A stretch of DNA of 32,347 bases from Deltaproteobacteria bacterium (GCA_016874715.1 VGTK01000053.1:1-32347), one strand, 5' to 3'. Positions 7,877 through 16,081 are shown, numbered from the stretch's first letter. Numbers and translations: made by a program. Notes: generated by a model from the letters alone, not told the origin.

Positions 7877-8466
7877 AGCTTCTGCAGCGCGAGTTCGTCC
7901 GGCAGGTGCCGGTCTCGGAGGCGGTGGGCTGGTGGAACCAGTGGGACCACGAGCACACGCTGGTGGTGCACGGCGAGAGCTGGCTCGACGGCCACCTGCT
8001 GTACGAGGACGAGCGCACCTGCATCGCCTTCGTGACCATCCGCGTGCCCATCTTCTCGTTCCTCACCTCGACGGCGACGAACGTGAACCTCAAGTACGAC
8101 GCGCACACGATGTACACCATCAACCTCGGGCTCTTCGGCATTCCGTCGATCACAAAGATCACGATCCACGAAGACCCGCCCGATCACATCACGCACCACA
8201 CCACCTACACGTTCTTCCTGCGCGGCTGGCGGCGGCTGCTGGCGCCGCTGATGTCGCCCATGATCGCCCGCTGGAACGAGCGCGTCTGGCAGGAGGATCT
8301 GCCGCTGAAGCTCCGCCGCCAGAAGATGCTGCGGCACGGCTTCCGCGACTTCGTGGGCCTGCCCGAGAAGCTGGCCGACCGGCGGCACGACGGACCGATC
8401 GAATGCCGGCTCCCGATCAAGCGGCTCCCGGACTCGCCCATCGAGACGGGCAGGCTGCTCGGCTGA
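7873..8466 (+). CDS. Rieske-oxygenase-like catalytic (START/SRPBCC-fold) domain protein
   Basis: A 197-residue protein with no N-terminal Rieske domain of its own. Near its start, NQWDHEHTLVVHGESW gives D25-x2-H28-x4-H33, the spacing of the bridging Asp and two iron-binding His of Rieske non-haem oxygenase alpha subunits such as the KshA type. About 110 residues later VWQEDLPLKLRRQK offers E141/D142 where the distal carboxylate ligand is expected, followed by RRHDGPIECRLPI, like the family's DGPI segment. The fold prediction (mixed strands, then a long C-terminal helix at LLAPLMSPMIARWNERVW) also fits plain SRPBCC proteins, so the enzyme call is inference. It is coupled by ATGA overlap to the Rieske-like gene, which supports a two-subunit or split oxygenase. 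Substrate unknown. Confidence 0.6.
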   Translation: MKLLQREFVRQVPVSEAVGWWNQWDHEHTLVVHGESWLDGHLLYEDERTCIAFVTIRVPIFSFLTSTATNVNLKYDAHTMYTINLGLFGIPSITKITIHEDPPDHITHHTTYTFFLRGWRRLLAPLMSPMIARWNERVWQEDLPLKLRRQKMLRHGFRDFVGLPEKLADRRHDGPIECRLPIKRLPDSPIETGRLLG

Positions 8467-8828
8467 GCGCGGACGCCCGCGCCGGTCGACGCGGGACGCC
8501 TCGGGCACGACGTCGCGAAGAAGTTCGCGCCGGCCCCTTGTCACGTCGGAATCGGCCTCGCCTCTTCCTGCTGCGTTTCCGGATGTCCCATCCAGACCGA
8601 TACGCGGCACCTCGAGCCGGAACCGTTCCGGCAAGCAGCCGCCGCATGGCTCGGATCGGTCCGACAAGCGGATGACGGTCGTCGCGCGGCTCGGCTGTAC
8701 GCCCGAACACCGTGTCCTCGTCGAGGTTCTCGCGACCGGTCGAGGTTCTCGCGTTGACTGTCTCGCGGCCCCCGTGGAAGGCTCGCCGTGTCGTGGGTCC
8801 CTCCCGAAGCAGGTCCGGTGGATCGTCG
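8467..8828 (+). other. Intergenic region, 362 bp, no gene supported
   Basis: Open frames here are shadows without family features. I see a 14-bp direct repeat, tcgaggttctcgcg at 8721-8734 and 8740-8753 (19 bp apart), followed by TTGACT at 8754-8759, which could be a -35 element. No convincing -10 follows at the right distance. The secreted protein that follows could begin at an upstream GTG (8712), but the signal-peptide geometry favours 8829. Confidence 0.5.
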
Positions 8829-9230
8829 GTGCGGAGGCTTCCGCCGGCCGTCGGACGCGGCCTCGCGACGGCGATCGTCCTCCTTCTCGGTGCGGCTGCA
8901 TCGGTCCGCGCGCAGCCCGCGAACGACACCTGCAACATGGCGACGGTGATCGGCGAGCTGCCGTTCCACGAGAGCGTCGACCTCGCGACCGCGACGGAGG
9001 ACGGGGACCACTGGTTTCCCTGCCAGGCGTTCAACAGCGTCTGGTACGAGATCACCTCCGAGGCGGCCCAGACGATCCGCTTTCGCCCGGAGGGGTCGAC
9101 GATCGCAGGGGTGGTCTCGTACGACGGCGCCTGCGAGCGCGATCGCGCGCTGAACTGCTCGGCGCTCAGCGTGAGCCCCGGCTTCGACCTCCCCTACCGC
9201 GCCTGCGCGGGACAGAAGTACGTCTTCTAG
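8829..9230 (+). CDS. Secreted pre-peptidase-like domain protein, N-terminal part ending at an in-frame TAG
   Basis: Starting at GTG 8829 gives a textbook Sec signal peptide (RRLPPAVGRGLATAIVLLLG then ASVRAQ and a mature start PANDTC). An upstream GTG at 8712 is also possible and has no better ribosome site. The mature part, from NDTCNMATVIGELPFHESVD to DLPYRACAGQKYVF, looks like a bacterial pre-peptidase C-terminal (PPC) domain: paired Cys, SVWYEIT strand, GSTIAGVVSYDGAC. The frame stops at TAG 9228-9230 in the middle of the last domain strand and then stays open in the same frame to 10397. This is therefore the 5' part of one longer gene, inactivated or read through. Confidence 0.7.
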   Translation: MRRLPPAVGRGLATAIVLLLGAAASVRAQPANDTCNMATVIGELPFHESVDLATATEDGDHWFPCQAFNSVWYEITSEAAQTIRFRPEGSTIAGVVSYDGACERDRALNCSALSVSPGFDLPYRACAGQKYVF

Positions 9231-9368
9231 ATCGCTCCGCTCACGTTCCCGAACGTCCTGGGGACGGCCTCCTTCACGGTCGACTCCATCCCGGGGCCCC
9301 CGGATCTGGACGGCGACGGGCTCGACGACTGTGCCGAGGATTGTCCGGACCTCCCCAATCCGGGGGAC

Positions 9369-10397
9369 GTGGACGCCGACGGCGACGGCATCGACGATGC
9401 GTGCGACAACTGCCCCGGCCTCGCGAACCCCGACCAGTCCAATCGCGATGGCGACCCGAAGGGAGACGCGTGCGACCTCTGCCCGGACAGTGGCTTCAAG
9501 ACCGAGCCAGGTGCGTGCGGGTGCGAGGCGTACGACCGGGAGGACGATGGCGACGGGATCCCGAGCTGCCAGGACAACTGTCCCTTCAGCGGCAACCTCG
9601 ATCAGACGGACTCCGACGGCGACGGCACGGGTGATGCCTGCGACGTGTGTCCGCTCGACCCGGCCAAGACCCTCCCCGAGCGATGCGGCTGCGGTGTCTC
9701 CGAGGCGGACGACGACGACGGGGATGGGCTTCCCTCCTGCCTGGACGGGTGCCCCACCGACCCCGACAAGCCGCGGCCGGGTCTGTGTGGGTGCGGCGAG
9801 CCGGAGCTCGATCCGGATGGTGACGGTGTACCCGCCTGCATCGACAACTGTGCCGACGTCGCGAACGCCGACCAGGGCGACCTCGACGGCGATGGTCTCG
9901 GTGATCGCTGCGAATGCGCCGGCGGCGGCTGCGTCGCCGGCGACTCCGAGCCCGCGACCGATTGCGACGCGGAGCTCGTCCCGCCGGCTGGTGTCGTCCT
10001 CGACGGCAACGCGATCCGCTGCACGGACGGCGCGCCCTGCGACGTCGACGCGGCGCCGGACGCCTGCGCGATGAAGCTCGCGCTCTGCTTCGCCAATCAC
10101 GATCCCGCGCTCTCGCGGTGCACGCCGGAGCGGCCCCGCCGGATCTCCTTCGCGCGATCGATCGAGGCGTCGGCTGACGACGTCCTGCTCGCGCTCGCGT
10201 CGCTGCCCGGAGCGCGTGCCGTCGACGTGCGGACGGTCGTCGTCGATCCTCCGGCGACCGGGCCGTCCGGCTGCACGACTCCGTTCCGCGTCCGGATTCC
10301 GGTCGGCGAGATCCTCTTCGAGCTGCGGACGGAGACGACTCCGGGCCGCTTCGATCGTGACCGCTTCCGCCTGGTGTGCGAGCGGGGGACCCGATGA
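9369..10397 (+). CDS. Thrombospondin type 3-like calcium-loop repeat protein, C-terminal part of the TAG-split gene
   Basis: The frame is open from directly after the TAG (9231) and equal to that of the preceding gene; a GTG at 9369 is the first plausible internal start. It encodes at least five DxDxDGxxDxCDxCP-type calcium-binding repeats (for example DADGDGIDDACDNCPGL, DSDGDGTGDACDVCPL, DLDGDGLGDRCE), rich in paired Cys, over about 190 residues. A roughly 150-residue C-terminal domain with a few Cys and no recognised family follows. It has no signal peptide of its own, so if it were translated alone it would stay in the cytoplasm, where this disulfide- and Ca-dependent fold makes little sense. 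Most likely the gene is a recent pseudogene or is expressed by amber readthrough. The stop overlaps the next start (ATGA). Confidence 0.75.
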   Translation: MDADGDGIDDACDNCPGLANPDQSNRDGDPKGDACDLCPDSGFKTEPGACGCEAYDREDDGDGIPSCQDNCPFSGNLDQTDSDGDGTGDACDVCPLDPAKTLPERCGCGVSEADDDDGDGLPSCLDGCPTDPDKPRPGLCGCGEPELDPDGDGVPACIDNCADVANADQGDLDGDGLGDRCECAGGGCVAGDSEPATDCDAELVPPAGVVLDGNAIRCTDGAPCDVDAAPDACAMKLALCFANHDPALSRCTPERPRRISFARSIEASADDVLLALASLPGARAVDVRTVVVDPPATGPSGCTTPFRVRIPVGEILFELRTETTPGRFDRDRFRLVCERGTR

Positions 10398-11422
10398 GCA
10401 CGGCGCGGACCTCGCCTCGCGTCCGACTGCTCGCGTCGTGCTTCGCGCTCGTCGCGGGTCTCGCCGTCGCCGCGCCCCCCGCGCGCGGCGACGACGTCGC
10501 GCTGCGCTGCCAGCGGGCGATCGAATCAGGCGGGATGCGGCTCGCGCGCACGTTGCTGCGGCAGGTCGACCGCTGCTCGCGTTCCTACGGCACATCGGTC
10601 GACGAGTGCCTCGGGAGCGCCGCAGCGCAGGCTCGCATCGGCGCCGAGGTGCCGAGGTGGCGCGCGCGGGTCGCACGGGCTTGCGTCGGTATCGATGCGC
10701 ATGCCGTCCTCGGGTATCTCGACACCTGCGGGCCGGCCGACTCGCCGTGTGGCTTCGCGGCTCCGGCCGTCGAGGCTGCCGGCCCGAACAACGACATCGT
10801 CGACTGCCTCGCGTGCAAGGTCGAGGAGCGACTGCGCGGCGTCGGCTGCAAGCTCCTCGCAGACCGCCCGCTCGGGGGCGCGTGCCACGCGTCGATCGCG
10901 GAGCCGGGGCTCGCCCTGCTGCGTGACATCCTCGGCGAGCTGAATCGGTGCTTGCGAGCGCCGGGTGCGCTCAGCATCGCCGGCGGTCTCTCCGAGCCCG
11001 AGCGCCGCACCCGGATCGCGACCGCGACGACGGCCTGGCTCGAGCTCGATCCGGGCGTGCGCATTCTCCGCATCGCCGGCAAGGAGACGGGCCCGATCTC
11101 CGCGTACTCCGGCGATGGGGGCCCCGCGATCGACGCTCGCTTCAACGGCGTGGAGGGCCTCGCCGTCGACGCCGGCGGCAACACGCTCGTGGGCGATTTC
11201 AGGAACGGCCGCGTTCGCCTCGTCGACCGGCTCGGCAGCGTGATCTCGGTGCTGGGTCGCGACGACGGTCTGGGCCGCTTCGAGCCGTTCCTGCCGCCGG
11301 CGCCGGGCGCGCAGGTCTGGGGCGGATGCCCGGGCGGCATCGCCGTCGGGCCGGACGATCGCACCTACGTCGGCGACGGCCAGTTCGGGATCGTCCGCAT
11401 CTTGACCAAGGTTCCTTACTGA
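10394..11422 (+). CDS. Secreted Cys-rich protein with C-terminal NHL repeats
   Basis: A 342-residue exported protein: signal peptide LLASCFALVAGLAVAAPPARG, then a helical, cysteine-rich domain of about 200 residues that I do not recognise (for example CQRAIESGGMRLARTLLRQ, DIVDCLACKVEERL). NHL-type beta-propeller sequence comes next: YSGDGGPAIDARFNGVEGLA, VDAGGNTLVGDFRNGRVRLVD and GCPGGIAVGPDDRTYVGDGQFGIVRI. Only about two blades are present, fewer than the five or six needed to close a propeller, so the protein may be 3'-truncated or pair with another molecule. The start at 10394 overlaps the preceding TGA by 4 bp, and GGGGGA lies about 5 nt upstream. The coupling implies that the split upstream gene must be translated for full expression. 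Confidence 0.75.
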   Translation: MSTARTSPRVRLLASCFALVAGLAVAAPPARGDDVALRCQRAIESGGMRLARTLLRQVDRCSRSYGTSVDECLGSAAAQARIGAEVPRWRARVARACVGIDAHAVLGYLDTCGPADSPCGFAAPAVEAAGPNNDIVDCLACKVEERLRGVGCKLLADRPLGGACHASIAEPGLALLRDILGELNRCLRAPGALSIAGGLSEPERRTRIATATTAWLELDPGVRILRIAGKETGPISAYSGDGGPAIDARFNGVEGLAVDAGGNTLVGDFRNGRVRLVDRLGSVISVLGRDDGLGRFEPFLPPAPGAQVWGGCPGGIAVGPDDRTYVGDGQFGIVRILTKVPY

Positions 11423-11691
11423 CGAGACCCACCTTGCCTGCGGACGGAGGGAGACCCCCGACCCTTCCCGAGTAGCAGCATGGCGCCGGCTGGTCCTGGC
11501 ACGTCGTGCTCGCCGAGTGCGGCCAGGCGGCGAGGTCCCGATCTGCGGCGTGCTGCGGTCGACACGACCCTGGACGGCGATGGCGACTCCGGTCGACGCC
11601 GCAACACTCGATGATTCCTCTTGACGGCACGGGATCGCACACGATGGGCGTCGCGCCTGCTCGACCAGACAGCCGGAGCTGGGAGGACCAG

Positions 11692-12516
11692 ATGACCCGT
11701 TGGCTTCGCTCGTTCCCTGCGATCGCCCCACTTCTACTGGGCGTGATCGTTGCCGGCAGAGCGTCCGCCGTCGACATCCCGGGCGACCCTTCGAGCTGCG
11801 GCATCACCATCGAGCGCGGCGATCCAGGAGTGCTGCAGGGCGACCTCGGCTGCACCGGGCTCGGCGAGAACAGCGCGATCACTCTGAACCCAGGCGCGAC
11901 GCTCGTCCTCGACGGCTTCCGCGTCACGAACGACAACCATGGCGTGTCCTGCCATGCGTCGGTCTCCCCGGCCCGTACCTGCACCATCACCGGCCCCGGC
12001 GAGATCACCGGGGCGTTCAACGGCGTCGCTGCCGCTTCGCGCGTGCGGATCGAGGACGTGACGATTCACGGCAACGTCAACGGCACCTGGAAGATCTACG
12101 GCAACGTACCGTGGGCCGCACGGGTCGACCTCGAGAACGTGGTCATCCGGGACAACAGCGCGGCGGGCACCAGGGGTGGCGGCGCGATCCGGGCGACCGA
12201 CAGCGTCATCCGGGACAACGGCGACGTCGGCATGACGAGCCAGGGACCGACCACCCTCCGGCGGACCACGATCACCGGCAACGTCGGCGCCGGCCTGCTC
12301 ACGGGGATCTACAACGATTTCCAGCAGCAGTACGACTACAGCGAGCGCCGCGCGCACAGGCTGATCGACTCCGACGTCTCCGGCAACGGCCTGATCGACG
12401 GCAACGCCGACCTGGTCGCAGCGAAACGTCCGAAGCTGCTCCGCTCGACGTGCGGCACCAGCGCCGATCCGACCCAGCCCGGCAACCCGAGCTGGGGAGT
12501 CTGCGCCGGCGACTGA
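11692..12516 (+). CDS. Secreted right-handed beta-helix repeat protein
   Basis: A 274-residue exported protein with a clear signal peptide (MTRWLRSFPAIAPLLLGVI to AGRASA). The mature part is a parallel beta-helix: TLVLDGFRVTNDNHGVSC, RVRIEDVTIHGNVNGTW, VDLENVVIRDNSAAGTRGGG, DSVIRDNGDVGMTSQG, TTITGNVGAG and LIDSDVSGNGLIDGNADL are successive turns. It lacks the anchor-Q C-terminus of the beta-helix protein at 3464-4615 and ends with a Cys-containing tail. The start is decided by GGGAGGA 5 nt upstream of the ATG. A 269-bp gap separates it from the NHL gene, so it probably has its own promoter (TTGACG at 11621 with no good -10). Extracellular binding or polysaccharide-related work is possible but not shown. 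Confidence 0.85.
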   Translation: MTRWLRSFPAIAPLLLGVIVAGRASAVDIPGDPSSCGITIERGDPGVLQGDLGCTGLGENSAITLNPGATLVLDGFRVTNDNHGVSCHASVSPARTCTITGPGEITGAFNGVAAASRVRIEDVTIHGNVNGTWKIYGNVPWAARVDLENVVIRDNSAAGTRGGGAIRATDSVIRDNGDVGMTSQGPTTLRRTTITGNVGAGLLTGIYNDFQQQYDYSERRAHRLIDSDVSGNGLIDGNADLVAAKRPKLLRSTCGTSADPTQPGNPSWGVCAGD

Positions 12517-12793
12517 CGTTCCCATCGGCCTCGAGCCGAGGAGATCGGCAGCCGTGCCGCGCCGGGAGCCTGGCCCGGTCTCTGCGTCGCGGGCTCGCGT
12601 GGGGCCGAGGTGACCGGAGCGGTCTGCCGACGACGCCCACCTCGCGATGCAGGCGCTGCGCGGCGCGGCGGGCCGCGCCTCGCCGCACGACTCGTGAGCC
12701 GATCCGGTGCACGTACGCGCCCCGGCATCGTCACGGGCAGCGCGATCTCGATCGGCTTCCGCCCACACGAACCCGGGCAACGCGACCGACCGG

Positions 12794-13618
12794 CTACGCG
12801 TCGACCGCCACGTTCCGTCCGTAGCGCGCGAGCCGCAGGAAGTCGCTGCTGACGGTGCCCGGTTTCGTATCGTACGCCAGCAGCGCCACCAGGCGTGACG
12901 TCGCACCGCGGATCGGCGTCACGCGGTGCAGCGCGTGACGCCCCTGGAACAGCAGCAGCGTGCCCGGCGTCATCGGCACGCGACGGACGCGGGACGGGTC
13001 GCCGTCGAGGACCTTCCGCACGTCGCCGTAGCGCTCGTCGTCGGCACTGCGCAGGCACGGCGCGTACTCGAAGTCGCCGCCCTCCTCCGCGTCGCGCAGC
13101 GCGATCGAGACCACGAAGTCGGTCTGGTCGAAGTGCCAGGCCAGCTCGTCGCCGTCGCGCATCACCGCGACGTTGAGCGCGCCGAACGGATCGGCGTAGC
13201 GGTAGAGGCGCGCGTGCCCGAGCACCGTGGCGAGAAAGTCCATCAACGGATCCCACTCGAAGAGGACGCGCAGCGCGTGCGCGGGCGGGATCAGGTCGTA
13301 CGCGACCGCCGCGAGCGACGAGCGCCCGAGCCAGCGGCGCGGGTGATCCTCGGGCAGGCTCGGGTCGGCCACGTCGAGGTAGATGGTGATCGGCCCCTCG
13401 GCGTGGTGCGCGATCGGCGCCAGGGTATCGGCATCGGCGACCATGCGCGCCACCGCCCGCGCCGTGACGAAGCCGGGCAACTCGCACGCGCCGTCGGCCG
13501 CGAGCTGCGCGCGGCAGCGCTCGACCAGAGCGCGCGCCGTCTCCGGCCGGTCGATCGGGTATGCGGCGAGGTCGACCAGTGCTTCGGGCGACGGCCGGGG
13601 CTCGGTGGCGTCACGCAT
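12794..13618 (-). CDS. 2-Oxoglutarate/Fe(II)-dependent oxygenase, ArpA/BesD-like
   Basis: A 274-residue non-haem iron oxygenase. The facial triad is visible as H162-x-D164 in GDELAWHFDQTDFVVSIAL and H231 in FQGRHALHRVTPIRG, with R242 of SRLVALLAYD placed to bind the 2-oxoglutarate carboxylate. The WHFD, then EEGGDFEYAP, then LLLFQGRHALHRV arrangement resembles the ArpA-like group. That group includes free-amino-acid hydroxylases and the BesD/HalB-type halogenases. Halogenases replace the Asp by Gly or Ala; here Asp is kept, which predicts hydroxylation. The ATG at 13618 was chosen over a TTG at 13654. Divergent, across 95 bp, from an APC-type permease, which suggests a free amino acid or similar small molecule as substrate (inference). 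Confidence 0.82.
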   Translation of the reverse strand: MRDATEPRPSPEALVDLAAYPIDRPETARALVERCRAQLAADGACELPGFVTARAVARMVADADTLAPIAHHAEGPITIYLDVADPSLPEDHPRRWLGRSSLAAVAYDLIPPAHALRVLFEWDPLMDFLATVLGHARLYRYADPFGALNVAVMRDGDELAWHFDQTDFVVSIALRDAEEGGDFEYAPCLRSADDERYGDVRKVLDGDPSRVRRVPMTPGTLLLFQGRHALHRVTPIRGATSRLVALLAYDTKPGTVSSDFLRLARYGRNVAVDA

Positions 13619-13713
13619 GGAAGCTCTCGTGCCAGCCGAAGCAGCCCCGCACAAGCACCGGGCGGCGGCAGCGACGCCGCGACACCGCCTCGATCCGTGC
13701 TACACAGCGCCCG

Positions 13714-15105
13714 GTGGCAGAGAGCCGTCACGCCCCGCCGGCACCGGAGCACTCCGACCGGCACCCTGACGACCGCCTCGAGCGCACGCTGTCGCTGACC
13801 GACGCGACCCTGCTGGTGGTCTCGTCGGTGATCGGCGTCGGCATCTTCCTCACGCCCGGCGTGGTCGCGGCCAATCTGCCGGCGCCGAGCCTGTTCCTGC
13901 TCGCCTGGGCGACGGGCGGCTTGCTGTCGCTCGCGGGCGCGCTCGCCAACGCGGAGCTGGGCGCGATGTACCCACACGCGGGGGGCGACTACGTATTCGT
14001 GCGCGAGGCGTACCATCCGACGGCCGGGTTCCTCGTCGGATGGCTCTCGTTCTTCGTCATCTACGCCGGGACCGTCGCGACGCTCGCGATGGGCTTCGCC
14101 GAGGCGCTCGGCACCTGGGTCACGCTGGGCGACGCGGCGAAGATCGCGGTCGCCATCGGTATCACCCTCGTCACCTCCTGGATCAACCACGTCGGAGTGC
14201 GACCCGGCGCGCTGGTCAACAACGCGACCGCGGTGCTGAAGATCGCGACCCTCACCGGCCTCGGCGTCCTCGGCTGGCTGTTCACGCCGCAGTCCCCCGC
14301 GGCAGTCGTCGCGACGACCACCGGCGACGCGCTACCGGCGGGCGGCGCGACGCTCACCGGCTTCGGGCTCGCTCTGTCGCCGGTGCTGTTCAGCTATCTC
14401 GGGTGGAACGCGTCGGTGTACGTCGCGAGCGAGGTGCGCGATCCGCAGCGCAACCTGCCACGCTCGCTGCTCCTCGGGCTCGGGCTCTGCACCGCGCTGT
14501 ACCTGCTGATGAACGCGCTCTACCTGCACGCGCTGCCGGTGCGCTCGCTCGCGGGCGAGCCGCGCGCCGGCGAGGCGGCGGCCGTGGCTCTGCTCGGCCC
14601 GGTCGGCGGCAGCGTCGTCGCGGCGCTCATCCTGCTGTCCATCCTCGGCTGCCTGAACGCGACGATCCTGGTCGGACCGCGCATCGCATACGCGATGGCG
14701 CTCGACGGCGTCTTCTTCTCGGGTGCCGAGCGCGTGCACGAGCGCTTCCGCACGCCGCATGTCGCGATCCGCGTGCAGGCACTGACGGCCGTCGGCCTGA
14801 TCCTCCTGCTGCAGAGCTTCCCGAGCGTGCTGGACTACACGACGTTCGCCATCGTGGCCGCGACCATCGCCGACACCGGTGCGCTCTACGCGCTGCGAGT
14901 ACGCCAGCCCGAGCGGCCGCGGCCGTACCGCGCGTGGGGCTACCCGCTGGTCCCTGCGCTCTACCTGATCGCCAACGCGGGGATCGCGCTCGCGATGCTG
15001 CGCGGGCGTCCGCTCGAGTGCGCGGTGGCGCTCCTGGTCACCGCGAGCGGTCTACCGTTCCGCGCCGCGTTCGCGAGCCGCCGCTCGCGCGGGCGAGCCC
15101 CCTGA
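13714..15105 (+). CDS. APC-family amino acid permease
   Basis: A 463-residue inner-membrane transporter with about 12 hydrophobic helices. The first helix carries the family's substrate/cation loop as VVSSVIGVGIFLTPGVVA, and later parts follow the amino acid-polyamine-organocation pattern (GGDYVFVREAYHPTAGFLVGW, FSYLGWNASVYVASEVRDPQRNLPRS, PYRAWGYPLVPALY). Such permeases import or exchange amino acids or amines; the substrate cannot be read. The start is GTG 13714 with no Shine-Dalgarno. TGCTACACA (13698-13706), a possible extended -10, ends 7 nt before it, so leaderless translation is possible. Divergent from the 2OG oxygenase. Its last 68 bp overlap the 3' end of the convergent thioesterase gene. 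Confidence 0.88.
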   Translation: MAESRHAPPAPEHSDRHPDDRLERTLSLTDATLLVVSSVIGVGIFLTPGVVAANLPAPSLFLLAWATGGLLSLAGALANAELGAMYPHAGGDYVFVREAYHPTAGFLVGWLSFFVIYAGTVATLAMGFAEALGTWVTLGDAAKIAVAIGITLVTSWINHVGVRPGALVNNATAVLKIATLTGLGVLGWLFTPQSPAAVVATTTGDALPAGGATLTGFGLALSPVLFSYLGWNASVYVASEVRDPQRNLPRSLLLGLGLCTALYLLMNALYLHALPVRSLAGEPRAGEAAAVALLGPVGGSVVAALILLSILGCLNATILVGPRIAYAMALDGVFFSGAERVHERFRTPHVAIRVQALTAVGLILLLQSFPSVLDYTTFAIVAATIADTGALYALRVRQPERPRPYRAWGYPLVPALYLIANAGIALAMLRGRPLECAVALLVTASGLPFRAAFASRRSRGRAP

Positions 15106-15487
15106 AGCGTTCGCGGTGCTCCGCGGGGATGCGCCGCGGACGTCCGCTCGTGTCCACCATCGCGTGCTCGGTGAGGCCCTCGGCGACGCGCACCCCGTCG
15201 CGGTCGATCTCGTAGCCCATGCCCAGAGACGCGCCGGCGACCCACTCGAGCCAGGTCATCACGTGCAGGACGTCGTCGAAGCCGGACGAGCGCACGTAGC
15301 GCAGATCGACGCGGGTGGTCGAGAAGTGCAGGCCGTCCCGCACGTACTCACGGTAGGGACGGTCGTGCTCGTCCATCCACGCGATCCGCACCAGCTCCAG
15401 GTACCGCACGTAGTTCGCGTGGTGCACGATGCCCATGGCGTCCGTCTCGTAGAACGGAACGCGATGCAGGATGGTCGTGCGCGTCAC
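15038..15487 (-). CDS. Acyl-CoA thioesterase, YbgC/FadM-like (4HBT hot-dog fold)
   Basis: A 149-residue hot-dog-fold thioesterase. The catalytic signature is present as VPFYETDAMGIVHHANYVRYLELVRIAW, with the Asp (D16) of ETD-x-x-G and the HANY core. The rest follows the fold (LHFSTTRVDLRYVRSSGFDDVLHV, SLGMGYEIDRDGVRVAEG). It hydrolyses an acyl-CoA; chain specificity is unknown. It starts with GTG overlapping the DUF420 stop by 4 bp (GTGA) and has no separate ribosome site, so it is translationally coupled. The last 23 codons lie antisense to the end of the APC permease gene and look like a basic, low-complexity tail (SGGSRTRRGTVDRSR), perhaps a drifted stop. Confidence 0.85.
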   Translation of the reverse strand: MTRTTILHRVPFYETDAMGIVHHANYVRYLELVRIAWMDEHDRPYREYVRDGLHFSTTRVDLRYVRSSGFDDVLHVMTWLEWVAGASLGMGYEIDRDGVRVAEGLTEHAMVDTSGRPRRIPAEHRERFRGLARASGGSRTRRGTVDRSR

Positions 15488-16050
15488 TGCAGCTGCGCCA
15501 CGCTGTCGCGCAGCATGAAGAAGATCACCACGCCCGTGACCGACACGTAGAGCCAGATCGGCAGCAGGATGCGCGTCACGCGCGTGTGTCGCGCGAACTG
15601 CTTCTTCCACGCGAACCAGAACGCGCTCAGCGCCATCGGCACGACCGCCATCGACAGCAGCACGTGGCTGATCAGGATCGCGAAGTAGACGATCCGGATG
15701 GCGCCGGCGCCCTGATACCTCGTGTCGCCGTGGACGTAGTGGTACGTCAGGTAGCCCACGAGGAAGAGGCTCGAAGTGGCGAAGGCCGCCACCATGAGCC
15801 GCTTGTGCACCCGCACGGCGCGGCGCTTCACCGCGACCCAGCCTGCCACCAGCAGGACGGTCGCGAGCGAGTTCAACGCCGCGTTGACCGCCGGCAGGAA
15901 GCGCAGGTCGAGCTCGCCGGCCGGTCCGGTCGGCCGGAGCAGCAGAATCCAGCCGATGAGCGCGAGCGCCAGCGCCGAGACGACGGCGTTGAACAGGTAG
16001 AACTGGCGGTCCGACGGATCGTCGGCCTGCGGGGTGCGAGCCTGCGCCAT
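15484..16050 (-). CDS. DUF420 membrane protein (YozB/CtaM-like)
   Basis: A 188-residue integral membrane protein with five hydrophobic helices (FYLFNAVVSALALALIGWIL, ALNSLATVLLVAGWVAV, KRLMVAAFATSSLFLVGYL, YFAILISHVLLSMAVVPMAL, RILLPIWLYVSVTGVVIFFM). Conserved-looking His residues lie in VHKRLM, YLTYHYVHGD and ISHVLL, and an intervening GDTRYQGAGAIR loop is present. This matches the DUF420 family; in Firmicutes a member (CtaM) helps mature haem-copper oxidases, and the His would fit haem or copper contact. Terminal oxidase genes are not in this window, so that role is only suggested. The start at 16050 has AAGGG about 7 nt upstream. It lies between the HPt gene (31-bp gap) and the coupled thioesterase gene. 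Confidence 0.85.
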   Translation of the reverse strand: MAQARTPQADDPSDRQFYLFNAVVSALALALIGWILLLRPTGPAGELDLRFLPAVNAALNSLATVLLVAGWVAVKRRAVRVHKRLMVAAFATSSLFLVGYLTYHYVHGDTRYQGAGAIRIVYFAILISHVLLSMAVVPMALSAFWFAWKKQFARHTRVTRILLPIWLYVSVTGVVIFFMLRDSVAQLQ

Positions 16051-16081
16051 GGCAGGCCCTTACCAGATCGCTCCGGGCGGT

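Noticed and set aside
12529..12541. Hairpin cctcg-agc-cgagg as terminator after the second beta-helix gene
   Set aside because: Only a 5-bp stem and no T-run; too weak to call.
15038..15105. Functional antisense overlap of permease and thioesterase 3' ends
   Set aside because: The overlapped thioesterase tail is low-complexity and looks like simple stop-codon drift; noted only as a convergent overlap.
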